A stretch of 64,000 nt of DNA from Chromatiaceae bacterium (GTDB lineage Bacteria; Pseudomonadota; Gammaproteobacteria; Chromatiales; Chromatiaceae): positions 62,001 through 126,000 of the forward strand of contig JALWWO010000009.1 of assembly GCA_027078745.1 (NCBI GenBank), given 5' to 3'. Shown here piece by piece: positions 42,740 to 51,460 of the stretch. The position numbers and the translations under genes were made by a program. Positions within the stretch are counted from its first letter, which is position 1. Each line of letters opens with the position of its first letter. The notes beneath the pieces were generated by a model that ran no database searches, was not told the DNA's origin, and worked only from the letters and a program-made list of their open reading frames with translations.

Positions 42740-44245
42740 ATGTTTCAAGCGAGAGACGCCATCCTTCAGGCAGTGCGCGGCGGATTTTCCGGGCGCAGGG
42801 TGCTGGTCGCAGGCGATCTCATGTTAGATCGCTACCTCCGGGGACCGGTGCAGCGCATTTCCCCGGAAGCGCCGGTGCCCGTGGTGCAGCTCAAGCAACG
42901 TCAGGATTCCGCCGGCGGTGCGGCCAATGTGGCGCGCAATCTGGCCAAATTGGGCTTATCGATCTCTCTGTTCGGGGTGACGGGCCAAGATGCGCATCGA
43001 GAAGCCCTGGTCGAGGCGCTCCGGTCTGAGGGAATTTCCACGGAAGGTTTGATCGCCAGCCCCTATCGCACGACTACTTGCAAAACCCGCGTTCTCGGCG
43101 ATCATCAACAGATGCTCCGCATCGATGAAGAAGTGATTGCCCCCCTGATGCCGGAAGAGGAAACGCAACTGTTCCACCTCGTTTCGGCCGCGTTGGATGG
43201 GGCGGAAGCCCTGATTTTGTCGGACTATGGAAAGGGAGTATTCTCTCCGAACCTGACGCAACGTTTGATTCAGGCGGGAAAGGCACGGAATATTCCCGTA
43301 CTGGTGGATCCCAAGGGACAGGATTTTTCTAAATACCAAGGCGCTACCCTGATCACGCCCAATCAGAGGGAGCTGGGGCAAGCGCTGGGCCTTTCCCTAG
43401 CGGAAGACTCGATCCCTCGGGCACAGGCGGAAGCGCTGCGGGCGCAGCTCGATCTGGAATATTTGCTGGTAACCCTGGGGGAGCAGGGTTGTCTCCTCTT
43501 GGAAGCGGACGGATCGCACCACATTCCCGCTGTTGCGCGGGAGGTCTTCGATGTGTCCGGTGCCGGGGATACAGTCATCGCCACCTTGGCCGCCGGCCTT
43601 ATCTCGGGATTATCCCCCATGGATGCCGCCCAGCTCGCCAACTTGGCCGCTGGGGTGGTGGTGGGCAAACTGGGCACCGTGCCCATCACGCAGGAAGATT
43701 TGTGGGAGGCGCTGACTGGAGAAGCGGCTATAGAACAAGCCCATAAGATTCTCAGCCTGCCCCAGGCACAATCCAAAGTCGCTGCTTGGCGCAGCGCCGG
43801 CGCGCGCATCGTCTTCACCAATGGTTGTTTCGATCTTCTCCACGTGGGTCATGTAAGCTATTTAGAACAAGCCCGACAGCAGGGAGATCGCCTCATCGTG
43901 GGTTTGAACACAGACCGCTCGGTCCGAGCGATCAAAGGGGCAAGTCGTCCGGTGATCGGTCAGGAAGACCGAGCGCGGATCCTCGCCGCTCTCGCTGCGG
44001 TGGATCTGGTGGTTCTCTTTGATGAGGAAACGCCCCTTTCCCTCATCCTGGCCCTGCGACCTCAGGTGCTTGTCAAGGGGGCGGATTATCGGGAAGAAGC
44101 CATCGTGGGGGCCAGAGAGGTGCGCGCCTGGGGAGGAGAGGTGGTGCGCATTCCCCTGGTGGAAGATCGCAGCACCACCCGTACCCTGCAGCGACTAGAA
44201 TGCATTTTATGCAAGCCGGATCCCGCCCGATCCCCTGGGAGGTAG
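42740..44245 (+). CDS. hldE: Bifunctional D-beta-D-heptose 7-phosphate kinase / 1-phosphate adenylyltransferase
   Basis: LPS inner-core ADP-heptose synthesis. The 501 residues form an N-terminal PfkB kinase (RVLVAGDLMLDRYLRG near residue 20, GGAANVARN at about 59, FDVSGAGDTVIATL near 271) and a C-terminal cytidylyltransferase-like domain with FTNGCFDLLHVGHV near 355, where HVGH is catalytic. C-terminal tail extended (CKPDPARSPGR). Heads a likely operon with the PilZ gene at 4 nt. Confidence 0.95.
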   Translation: MFQARDAILQAVRGGFSGRRVLVAGDLMLDRYLRGPVQRISPEAPVPVVQLKQRQDSAGGAANVARNLAKLGLSISLFGVTGQDAHREALVEALRSEGISTEGLIASPYRTTTCKTRVLGDHQQMLRIDEEVIAPLMPEEETQLFHLVSAALDGAEALILSDYGKGVFSPNLTQRLIQAGKARNIPVLVDPKGQDFSKYQGATLITPNQRELGQALGLSLAEDSIPRAQAEALRAQLDLEYLLVTLGEQGCLLLEADGSHHIPAVAREVFDVSGAGDTVIATLAAGLISGLSPMDAAQLANLAAGVVVGKLGTVPITQEDLWEALTGEAAIEQAHKILSLPQAQSKVAAWRSAGARIVFTNGCFDLLHVGHVSYLEQARQQGDRLIVGLNTDRSVRAIKGASRPVIGQEDRARILAALAAVDLVVLFDEETPLSLILALRPQVLVKGADYREEAIVGAREVRAWGGEVVRIPLVEDRSTTRTLQRLECILCKPDPARSPGR

Positions 44246-44249
44246 ACCG

Positions 44250-44639
44250 ATGAAGGATACATTTAGAAGAGAGCAAGAACGGCGGGCATTTACCCGGGTG
44301 AAGATTCGGGCGCCGGTGGAAGTTCGTCAGGGGGAAAACTGTTGGCAGCTCGAACTCCTCAATCTCTCCCTCACCGGCCTTGCGGTGACCGAACCGGAGG
44401 ACTGGGATCCGGATTACCAGCAGCCCTTCGATTTCCTCATCTATCTCAATCGGGAGGAGCCGCTGGAAGTGCGCGCCCGCATCATCTATATCAACCCTGG
44501 CTATATGGGTTTTGAAATGGAACCTCTATCCGAAGCCCAACGCACGACGCTGGGGGAAGTGCTCGCCACCTATCTGGGGCAAGATCGGATCCGAGAAGAG
44601 TTAGATTTTCTCGCAGAACTGGAGCGGGAAGAGGATTGA
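44250..44639 (+). CDS. PilZ domain protein
   Basis: A 129-residue cytosolic protein, a probable c-di-GMP receptor. The RxxxR motif appears as ERRAFTRVKIRAPVEV near residues 10-25, and the second half as NLSLTGLAV (N-x-S-xx-G) near 39-47, both expected to bind the ligand. The C-terminal helix is acidic. It lies 4 nt after hldE and overlaps the regulator start, so it is likely co-translated. Confidence 0.88.
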   Translation: MKDTFRREQERRAFTRVKIRAPVEVRQGENCWQLELLNLSLTGLAVTEPEDWDPDYQQPFDFLIYLNREEPLEVRARIIYINPGYMGFEMEPLSEAQRTTLGEVLATYLGQDRIREELDFLAELEREED

Positions 44640-46048
44640 GCAACGCCTTCACAACGGAAGCAGTTCCCGATGGATCTGGGAATTCCCGCAGTCTCGATGG
44701 AATCCACCGTTTACAACACTGGAACTTGCTCGTTCTCGATGGCGATCCTAAGAGCCTGCGCAACCTGAGCCGCCTGTTGCGAGATCTGGGCGCGCAGGTT
44801 ACCGCAATGAGCAGCTTGCGGGAAGCCCGTCTGGCCTTGGAAAGCTTTGCGCCTGATGGGATCTTGACTAACCTACAGCTCAAGGATGGCAGCGGTCTGT
44901 CCCTGTTGCCCGAATATCTGAGTCGCCATCCCGACGGAGTCTTCTACATCCTCGCGAGCCATGGCAGCATCGAGCAGGCGGTGAAGGCCCTGCGGCAGGG
45001 TGCTCGCTACTTTGCGGAAAAGCCTTTCGATCCCGCCGTCCTCGTTCGGCAGCTCGCACAGGATCTGGCCGCAACTACCCGCTCCCATCATCGACTTTCC
45101 GAACAGCTGTCCCCCTATCTCAGCCTGTGCGATCCTAAGATGCTCGAAGCGTTGCAGGATCTGCCCCGCTTCGCCCGCAGTCGGGAATCCGTGCTCATTC
45201 AGGGGGAGACTGGCACGGGCAAGGAATTGGTCGCCCGCGCCCTGCACGGTCTGAGCCCCCGCGCTTCCGGTCCCTTCGTAGCGGTCAACTGCGGCGCGAT
45301 TCCGGCCTCCATGTTGGAAGCGGAGCTCTTCGGCTATGAAAAGGGTGCCTTTACCGGTGCGATTCGCCGCCATCGGGGCCGATTTGAACAAGCCCATCAG
45401 GGTACCCTGTTCTTGGATGAAATCGGCGAGATGTCCCCCGCTGCCCAGGTGAGCCTGCTGCGAGTGCTGGAAGAAGGGGTTGTCCATCGGGTGGGGAGCG
45501 AACAGGGTACCACTGTAGATGTGCGGGTGGTAGCAGCTACCCATCGACCGCTGGAAGAGCGGATCCAATCGGGTTTGTTCCGCCAAGATCTGTTGTTTCG
45601 GCTCAATGTACTGGTGGTTCAACTGCCCCCCCTGCGGGAGCGGCCCGAGGATGTGGCATGTCTCGCCCGCCGTTTCCTCGCCAAGAGTTTGGCGGATATG
45701 GATCGGTCGGGCTGTGTGCCCAGCTTCTCCCAGGAAGCCTTGGCCCTGCTCCGAACGTATCGATGGCCGGGGAATGTGCGGGAACTGCGCAATCTCATGG
45801 CCCGCCTCGCCATCCGGCTGCCCGAGGGCATGCGAGAGATCAGCCCCCAGTTTCTCCGTCCCCTCCTTCCCGTTCAACCTGTGGATCGATCCACCGGTGT
45901 GTTGATTCCTCGAGGTACCACCCTGGCAGAAGCGGAATGGCTTCTGATCGATGCCGCCCTCAAGGAGGCGAACTACAACCGCACCCGGGCGGCTAAGCTG
46001 CTAGGGATCAGCGAGCGAACCCTGCGGCGCAAGCTGAACGGCCATTGA
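44636..46048 (+). CDS. NtrC-family sigma-54 activator with atypical receiver domain
   Basis: Transcriptional activator of sigma-54 promoters. It has 470 residues: an N-terminal receiver (about 30-145), AAA+ domain with Walker A GETGTGKE and intact GAFTGA loop, and a C-terminal Fis-type HTH (NYNRTRAAKLLGISERTLRRKL). In the receiver the phospho-acceptor aspartate is replaced by N79 (GILTNLQLKDGSGL), and the acidic pocket reads DGD, although K129 remains, so control by phosphorylation looks lost. The start is a TTG overlapping the PilZ stop by 3 bp. No histidine kinase is nearby. Confidence 0.9.
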   Translation: MSNAFTTEAVPDGSGNSRSLDGIHRLQHWNLLVLDGDPKSLRNLSRLLRDLGAQVTAMSSLREARLALESFAPDGILTNLQLKDGSGLSLLPEYLSRHPDGVFYILASHGSIEQAVKALRQGARYFAEKPFDPAVLVRQLAQDLAATTRSHHRLSEQLSPYLSLCDPKMLEALQDLPRFARSRESVLIQGETGTGKELVARALHGLSPRASGPFVAVNCGAIPASMLEAELFGYEKGAFTGAIRRHRGRFEQAHQGTLFLDEIGEMSPAAQVSLLRVLEEGVVHRVGSEQGTTVDVRVVAATHRPLEERIQSGLFRQDLLFRLNVLVVQLPPLRERPEDVACLARRFLAKSLADMDRSGCVPSFSQEALALLRTYRWPGNVRELRNLMARLAIRLPEGMREISPQFLRPLLPVQPVDRSTGVLIPRGTTLAEAEWLLIDAALKEANYNRTRAAKLLGISERTLRRKLNGH

Positions 46049-46116
46049 GCCGGGGAACTTTTCCCAGGTTTTTTCCCTCTTCTAGCTGGGTAAACCATTC
46101 ATCCAAGGAGATTTTC

Positions 46117-46914
46117 ATGAAGTTGCGCAATCTAGTGCTCGCTTGTTCCCTGGCATGGCCCGCGGCTAACGCGCTCGCAGTGCCCCAGGATGCCCCCATT
46201 GAACCCGTGATGAAGCCCGCTGCTCAACAGCCTGTAACCAGAGGGGCGCATTTGGGGGTCATGGTGCGCACCGTGCCCCCCGCCTTGGCAGCCCAGCTGC
46301 CCGCTACCGTACCCCAAGGGCAAGGAGTCTTAGTGGTGCGGGTGCAGCCGGGTTCCCCCGCCGCTGCTGCGGGTCTCCAGCCCTATGACATCCTGTTGTC
46401 CTATGACGATCAGAAACTTTTCTCTGCGGATCAGCTCGCTGCCCTGGTCGCTGCAGATCAACCCGGCCGTTCGGTGCGTCTGAAACTGGTTCGGGGTGGA
46501 CAGGTACAGGAGATCCAAGCCCAGCTAGCCCAGGGTGCGCCCCAGCGGGCGAGCCATCCCCATCGCTGGCACGGGCCTTTCTCCCTGCCGCAGCGGCGAC
46601 TCCCTACCTGGGGAGGCACTGTAACCGAAAGCTTTGAATCCCTGAGCGTCCAGAAACTGGCGGATGGTCGGTACAAGGCTTCCATCGAATACCTGGATCA
46701 GGACGGCACCAAGCAGCGCTACGACTTTGAGGGCACCCGAGAAGAGCTGCGGAAGCAGATCAGCCGTGCTGACCAGCTGCCGCCCATCGCCCGCAAACAG
46801 CTGCTCAACGCCCTGAACCTGAAAAGCCCCTGGCAGATGCCCGGATTCTGGGGCCCCATGAATTTTGAGGATCTCTTTCGGACTTGGGAAGAAGGGGGCT
46901 GGCTCCAGTACTAG
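46117..46914 (+). CDS. Secreted PDZ-domain protein
   Basis: A 265-residue periplasmic protein with a signal peptide (MKLRNLVLACSLAWPAANALA) and AAGGAG 6 nt upstream of the ATG at 46117. One PDZ domain (about 44-135) contains LGVMVRTVPP, VVRVQPGSPAAAAGLQPYDILLSYDDQ. There is no protease domain, unlike DegP/DegS, so it probably binds or presents unfolded or C-terminal peptides. The C-terminal part is basic then Trp/Gly-rich (WQMPGFWGPMNF). Likely independent transcript from the NtrC-like gene. Confidence 0.8.
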   Translation: MKLRNLVLACSLAWPAANALAVPQDAPIEPVMKPAAQQPVTRGAHLGVMVRTVPPALAAQLPATVPQGQGVLVVRVQPGSPAAAAGLQPYDILLSYDDQKLFSADQLAALVAADQPGRSVRLKLVRGGQVQEIQAQLAQGAPQRASHPHRWHGPFSLPQRRLPTWGGTVTESFESLSVQKLADGRYKASIEYLDQDGTKQRYDFEGTREELRKQISRADQLPPIARKQLLNALNLKSPWQMPGFWGPMNFEDLFRTWEEGGWLQY

Positions 46915-46997
46915 GGCGCTGTCCCGTGCCGCTGCCCTGTGAAGAACGGGGGGATTTCCGGTAGACTGCCCCCCGTCTTCATCTGAGGTTTCCCCCT

Positions 46998-48359
46998 ATG
47001 CACCTGCACATTCTGGGCATCTGCGGCACCTTCATGGGGGGGCTTGCCCTGCTGGCCCGTGCCCTGGGTCATCGGGTTACCGGCTCCGATGCCCAGGTCT
47101 ATCCCCCCATGAGCACCCAGCTAGAAGCGGCGGGCATTTCTCTGTCAGAGGGCTACGAAGCCCATCATCTGGAACCCGCGCCAGATGTAGTGGTGGTGGG
47201 CAATGCCATGAAGCGGGGGATGCCCGTAGTGGAAGCCCTGCTCGACCGAGGCTTGCCCTATGTGTCCGGCCCCGAATGGCTGCGGCATCATCTGTTGCAG
47301 GATCGGCATGTGCTGGCGGTGGCGGGCACCCACGGCAAGACCACTTCGGCTAGTATGCTCGCCTGGGTGCTGGAATCCGCCGGCTTGCAACCGGGCTTTC
47401 TCATCGGGGGGATTCCCCTGGATTTCGGACGCTCCGCCCGTTTGGGCAAGCCACCCTTTTTCGTCATCGAGGCGGACGAGTATGACACGGCCTTTTTCGA
47501 CAAGCGTTCCAAGTTCGTTCACTACCGCCCCCGCACCCTGATCCTGAACAATCTGGAATGGGATCATGCGGACATCTTCGACGACCTCGGCATGATCCAA
47601 CGCCAGTTTCATCATCTGGTGCGCATCGTGCCCGGCACCGGCCGGATCCTGTATCCCGCCGGAGATGCTGCGTTGGAAACCGTATTGAATATGGGGTGCT
47701 GGACACCGTTGGAAACCTTCGGGCCCGGGGGCGATTGGTCTGCGCGAATCCTCGCCGAGGACGGTTCCCGCTTCCAGGTGCGCCACGGGGATCAGGTGTT
47801 GGGCACCGTGCGTTGGGGACTGAGTGGACTGCACAATGTGCAAAATGCGCTGGGGGTGCTGGGGGCAGCCCATCACATCGGCATCGACCCGAGAACGGCC
47901 CTCCAAGCCCTCTGTCGTTTTCAGGGGGTCAAGCGGCGCATGGAGCTTCGGGGAGAAGTGGGGCATGTGGCGGTCTACGACGATTTCGCCCATCATCCCA
48001 CCGCCATCGCCACCACCTTGGCCGGACTGCGGAAGCGGGTGGGCGAGGCGCACCGCATTCTAGCCGTGCTGGAACCCCGCTCCAACACCATGCGCTTGGG
48101 GATTCACAACGACCGGTTAGCATCTGCCTTGGAAACGGCAGATCGCATCTATGTCTATAGCCCACCGAGCTTGGATTGGGAGGCAAAACCGGTCTTCGCA
48201 CCCCTGGGCGAACGGGCGCAGATCTTTTCGGAAACGGAAACCCTGGTGCGCCAGCTCGTGACAGAGGCTCGGTCCGGCGATCAGATTCTCATCATGAGCA
48301 ACGGCGGGTTTGAAGGCATCCATGAACGGTTGCTGGAAGCGCTAGCTGCTGTGCGCTGA
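46998..48359 (+). CDS. mpl: UDP-N-acetylmuramate:L-alanyl-gamma-D-glutamyl-meso-diaminopimelate ligase
   Basis: Recycles murein tripeptide onto UDP-MurNAc in peptidoglycan recovery. It has 453 residues, Mur ligase fold: Rossmann-like N-terminal with GICGTFMGGLALLARALGH, the ATP loop GTHGKTTSAS near 112-121, and the C-terminal LEPRSNTMRLG. Length and the GICGTFM start separate Mpl from MurC. Confidence 0.93.
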   Translation: MHLHILGICGTFMGGLALLARALGHRVTGSDAQVYPPMSTQLEAAGISLSEGYEAHHLEPAPDVVVVGNAMKRGMPVVEALLDRGLPYVSGPEWLRHHLLQDRHVLAVAGTHGKTTSASMLAWVLESAGLQPGFLIGGIPLDFGRSARLGKPPFFVIEADEYDTAFFDKRSKFVHYRPRTLILNNLEWDHADIFDDLGMIQRQFHHLVRIVPGTGRILYPAGDAALETVLNMGCWTPLETFGPGGDWSARILAEDGSRFQVRHGDQVLGTVRWGLSGLHNVQNALGVLGAAHHIGIDPRTALQALCRFQGVKRRMELRGEVGHVAVYDDFAHHPTAIATTLAGLRKRVGEAHRILAVLEPRSNTMRLGIHNDRLASALETADRIYVYSPPSLDWEAKPVFAPLGERAQIFSETETLVRQLVTEARSGDQILIMSNGGFEGIHERLLEALAAVR

Positions 48360-48416
48360 GCAGGTTCCCCTCCCAGGGTTTATACTACCCTATTTCGCCT
48401 CTTTTCTCTGTTACCC

Positions 48417-49466
48417 ATGAAGAAGACCGACGATTTGCGCATCCAGGGGATCGAAAAAATCCTTCCTCCCAAAGCCCTTCACGAGGAGTATCCCCTCACC
48501 GAGGCCGCCGCCGAAACGGTCTACAACACCCGAGAAAGCATCAAGCGCATTCTCCACGGGCAGGATGATCGCCTGCTAGTGGTGGTGGGGCCCTGTTCTG
48601 TGCACGATCCCGAAGCCGCTCTGGAATATGCGGGGCATCTGAAGCAGATGCGGCTTTCGCTTTCGGATGCCCTGCTCATCGTCATGCGGGTGTACTTCGA
48701 AAAGCCCCGCACCACAGTGGGTTGGAAGGGATTGATCAACGATCCCCATCTGGACGGCAGCTTCCAGATCAATCAAGGATTGCGCCTTGCCCGCAAGCTC
48801 TTGCTCGATCTCAATCAGCAGGGCGTGCCTGCAGGCACGGAATTTCTCGATCTCATCACCCCCCAGTATTTCGCGGATCTCATCAGTTGGGGGGCTATCG
48901 GTGCGCGCACCACGGAAAGCCAGGGCCATCGGGAGCTGGCTTCTGGGCTCTCCTGCCCCGTCGGCTTCAAGAATGGCACGGACGGCAATGTGCGCATCGC
49001 CATCGATGCCATCCACGCTGCCGCCCGTCCTCATGTGTTCATCTCCCTGACCAAGGACGGCCATTCCGCCATCTTCCGCACATCGGGCAACGAGGACACC
49101 CACATCATCTTGCGGGGCGGCAGACGGCCCAACTATGACACGGAAAGCGTCAATATCGCTGCAGAAGAGATCATCGCTTCGGGGTTAATTCCAAAGATTA
49201 TGATCGACTTCAGCCATGCCAACAGCCGTAAGAAACCGGAAAAGCAAATCCAGGTGGGCCAGGACGTGGCGGGGCAGATCGCCCGGGGGGATCGGCGCAT
49301 TCTGGGCGTCATGATCGAAAGCCATCTAGTCGCCGGCAATCAAAGCATCCGACCGGGAGTTCCCCTGGTCTATGGCCAAAGCATCACCGATGCTTGCATC
49401 AGTTGGGAAGACACCCGGCCGCTTTTGGAAACCCTGGCGGATGCGGTGCGTCAGCGGCGGGCTTAA
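48417..49466 (+). CDS. aroG: 3-deoxy-7-phosphoheptulonate synthase (DAHP synthase, class I)
   Basis: First enzyme of the shikimate path, joining PEP and erythrose 4-phosphate. It has 349 residues of the AroFGH type: N-terminal IQGIEKILPP, VGPCSVHDPEAALEYA near 57-72, the metal/substrate sections GARTTESQGHRELASGLSCPVGFKNGTDG, and IMIDFSHANS with the PEP lysine region. The isozyme (Phe-, Tyr- or Trp-sensitive) cannot be told from sequence alone. It ends before a long inverted repeat (49495-49598). Confidence 0.93.
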   Translation: MKKTDDLRIQGIEKILPPKALHEEYPLTEAAAETVYNTRESIKRILHGQDDRLLVVVGPCSVHDPEAALEYAGHLKQMRLSLSDALLIVMRVYFEKPRTTVGWKGLINDPHLDGSFQINQGLRLARKLLLDLNQQGVPAGTEFLDLITPQYFADLISWGAIGARTTESQGHRELASGLSCPVGFKNGTDGNVRIAIDAIHAAARPHVFISLTKDGHSAIFRTSGNEDTHIILRGGRRPNYDTESVNIAAEEIIASGLIPKIMIDFSHANSRKKPEKQIQVGQDVAGQIARGDRRILGVMIESHLVAGNQSIRPGVPLVYGQSITDACISWEDTRPLLETLADAVRQRRA

Positions 49467-49494
49467 CGCCCTGAACGCCTTCAAATTCGTTGCC

Positions 49495-49598
49495 AGAAGT
49501 TAGGAGAGAGAAATGAGAAGATCGTCTCCGCTGCGTTCCGCTAGGAACGACCGGAACCGTTCTTCTCAATCTCCACCCCCTAACTTCTCTCTCCTAAC
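49495..49598. repeat. Long nested inverted repeat
   Basis: A perfect 14-bp inverted repeat (GTTAGGAGAGAGAA at 49499-49512 and TTCTCTCTCCTAAC at 49585-49598), with an inner imperfect pair GAGAAG / CTTCTC and a core (TCCGCTGCGTTCCGCTAGGAA) resembling the dispersed repeats near 52.2 and 53.5 kb. Without a T tract it is a doubtful terminator for aroG or the convergent GH13 gene, but it could insulate both. Confidence 0.6.
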
Positions 49599-49625
49599 GC
49601 CTATCCGCGCAAGCTCGCAAGCCAT

Positions 49626-50900
49626 CTAATCCCCTGCCGCCGCCCAGAGCACCCGACCCATGCCCGGGCCCAGCTCGAAATGAAAGGGCGTGGGCAGATA
49701 GTCCATGGCCCATTCCGGGGAGAGATCAATCAGGGGAGGTGGGGCTTGGATATGGCGGTAGAGGTCTTCGCAGAAGAAGGACTGGGGGTGGTTGGGATCC
49801 TTGTTCAGGATGAGCAGGGCTTCCCCCTGGCCTCGGGTAGAGGCTCGCCATAATAGCAAAATCTGTGGGTTCGGATGTTCCAACCGCTGGATCAGAGCTT
49901 CTTCCTGAAACAGGGGGTAATCCTGTTTGATGCGGTTGATTTTTGCGATGAACGACCGGAGATCCACCGCAGGTTCTTCCCAATCCTGGGGGCGGCTGTG
50001 CACCACATGGAGCCGCCGCCGAAAGCCGAATTCATAGCCGATGGGCATCATCACACCTGCGGAGAACAGGGCCGTAAACAGATAGCGTTGCTTCAGAGCG
50101 TGAACATTCTGCCCGGATTCCGCATAGAGGCGTTCTGTGTCATGGCTTTCGGGAAAGGCGATGGAGGGCACGAGCTGGCGGGTGAGCTCGTATTGCTCCA
50201 GGAGCCAAGGGCTTTGGAAATCCCACCATTTGGCGCTGTTGAAGATGGCATCGAATCCGGCCGAGGCGGTTTCCAGGGTCTGTTCCGGTGTGCAGCCCAG
50301 GGTTTCCGCCACAAAGCGCACTTCCGGATGCCGCTGGCGCACCTGAGCGATGAGCCGTTCCCAGAAGGGGCGGGGAACCTGATAGGCGGCATCGCAGCGG
50401 AATCCCTGAAATCCCAGCGCGATGAGAAATTCCACCACCGCCACAAAATAGGTGAACAATCCTTCGGGATCCTTGGTTCCCGAATGATCGAATTGGGCGA
50501 GATCCTCCCAGACGATCCGGTTGCCATCCGCTTCCACGCAGAAAGCGTTGGCCACCTGGCCCCCTTCCTGTAAAAACCATTCGGGATGCTGCTGCACCAG
50601 GGGTGCATCGATGGCGCAATGGTTGAGGACCAGATCGATCATCATCCGCAGGCCCAAGCGCTCCGCTTGGACCACCGCAGCCCGAACCTGTTCTCGGGGG
50701 GATATCGAAGCCTTGGGATCGATGAGGCTGGGATGGAAGTCGAAGTAGTCGGCGATGGAATAGAGGCTGCCGGAAGCGCCGGGCTTTTGGATGGGATTGA
50801 CAAAGACCCAATCGAAGCCCAGGGCTGCCGCCCGTTTCAGATGGGGCTGCCAAGCGCTGAAGGGGCCGGCGAGCAGAGGGAACAGATTGTAGATTCTCAT
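49626..50900 (-). CDS. GH13 alpha-amylase family protein
   Basis: A 424-residue alpha-glucan-active enzyme; no signal peptide, so cytosolic. GH13 motifs intact: DLVLNHCA (region I), GFRCDAAY with the nucleophile Asp (region II), FVAETLG with the acid/base Glu (III), and ESHDTER (IV). The N-terminal MRIYNLFPLLAGPF suits the glycosyltransferase-like members related to GlgE, but I would not name the activity. The ATG at 50900 lies 7 nt downstream of the ssrA terminator hairpin and lacks a visible ribosome site. Confidence 0.82.
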   Translation of the reverse strand: MRIYNLFPLLAGPFSAWQPHLKRAAALGFDWVFVNPIQKPGASGSLYSIADYFDFHPSLIDPKASISPREQVRAAVVQAERLGLRMMIDLVLNHCAIDAPLVQQHPEWFLQEGGQVANAFCVEADGNRIVWEDLAQFDHSGTKDPEGLFTYFVAVVEFLIALGFQGFRCDAAYQVPRPFWERLIAQVRQRHPEVRFVAETLGCTPEQTLETASAGFDAIFNSAKWWDFQSPWLLEQYELTRQLVPSIAFPESHDTERLYAESGQNVHALKQRYLFTALFSAGVMMPIGYEFGFRRRLHVVHSRPQDWEEPAVDLRSFIAKINRIKQDYPLFQEEALIQRLEHPNPQILLLWRASTRGQGEALLILNKDPNHPQSFFCEDLYRHIQAPPPLIDLSPEWAMDYLPTPFHFELGPGMGRVLWAAAGD

Positions 50901-50907
50901 CGACAAG

Positions 50908-50936
50908 GAAAAGGGGTTCTGGAAACCAGAACCCCT
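50908..50936 (-). terminator. Rho-independent terminator of ssrA
   Basis: An 11-bp perfect stem (AGGGGTTCTGG / CCAGAACCCCT) with TTT loop, followed by TTTTCC on the minus strand, 4 nt after the tmRNA CCA end. Confidence 0.88.
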
Positions 50937-50957
50937 GGATTGGTGGAGGCGGCGGGA

Positions 50958-51209
50958 CAGCGGATCCCTATCTTTCGATAGGGGCTGGACTATTCCTTCA
51001 CCTGCGGTTCCCCACAGGGGAGGGCGTGTTGTGGATCTTCATCCACCCTAGTACTCCCTGGGCTGGGTGCCGGTAGGAGCCTATGAGTCTCTAGCCGGCG
51101 GCTTGGTTTCCCATTGACCGGACGGCGTCGGCCTAGGATCGAATCCCGTAGCGTTCACCGTGTGAGCCCTCTGTTTCCGACGGGAATCGCTTCCCGTGGC
51201 GACCGTTCG
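50958..51209 (-). ncRNA. Group I intron in the tmRNA T-loop
   Basis: A 252-nt insertion after U of the 5' exon (…TTCGAT) and ending in G at 50958, as group I introns do (5'-exon U, intron terminal G). The intron core elements are recognisable on the minus strand: P-like CAATGGGAAACC (within 51100-51119), R-like AGAGACTCATAGG (51080-51092), S-like AAGGAATAGTCC (50987-50998), whose AGTC can pair with GACT for P7. GNRA-capped hairpins appear: CGGGAA-GCGA-TTCCCG near the 5' end and CCCTATC-GAAA-GATAGGG near the 3' end. A 4-bp P1 (CGAU with GUCG) includes the U-G pair at the splice site. No homing endonuclease ORF. Confidence 0.9.
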
Positions 51210-51427
51210 ATCGAACCCGCGTCCGCAGGCCCTCTGCCTGAGGCTCTACATGCTTAGCCCAATCTATTTTCTTTAACCTTCCGTTGCCCGACGGGCAGGG
51301 CAAGCGGTCGGCGATTCCGAATTGGTTTTAGCAGCCCGAGTCCGGACCCCTCGGGCGGCGATCTCATGTGCAGTTACCCCTGAAATCCGCCCCCCATGAG
51401 CAAGGAGCGGTCAGAGGCTCGCCGGAC

Positions 51428-51460
51428 TTAGGCGGCGAGAGCGTAGTTGTCGTCGTTGGC
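51428..51460 (-). CDS. tmRNA proteolysis tag reading frame
   Basis: Ten codons from the resume codon GCC to TAA encode ANDDNYALAA, near the E. coli tag ANDENYALAA. The LAA end marks tagged chains for ClpXP-type proteases. Lies inside ssrA, preceded by AATAGTT. Confidence 0.95.
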   Translation of the reverse strand, partial: ANDDNYALAA

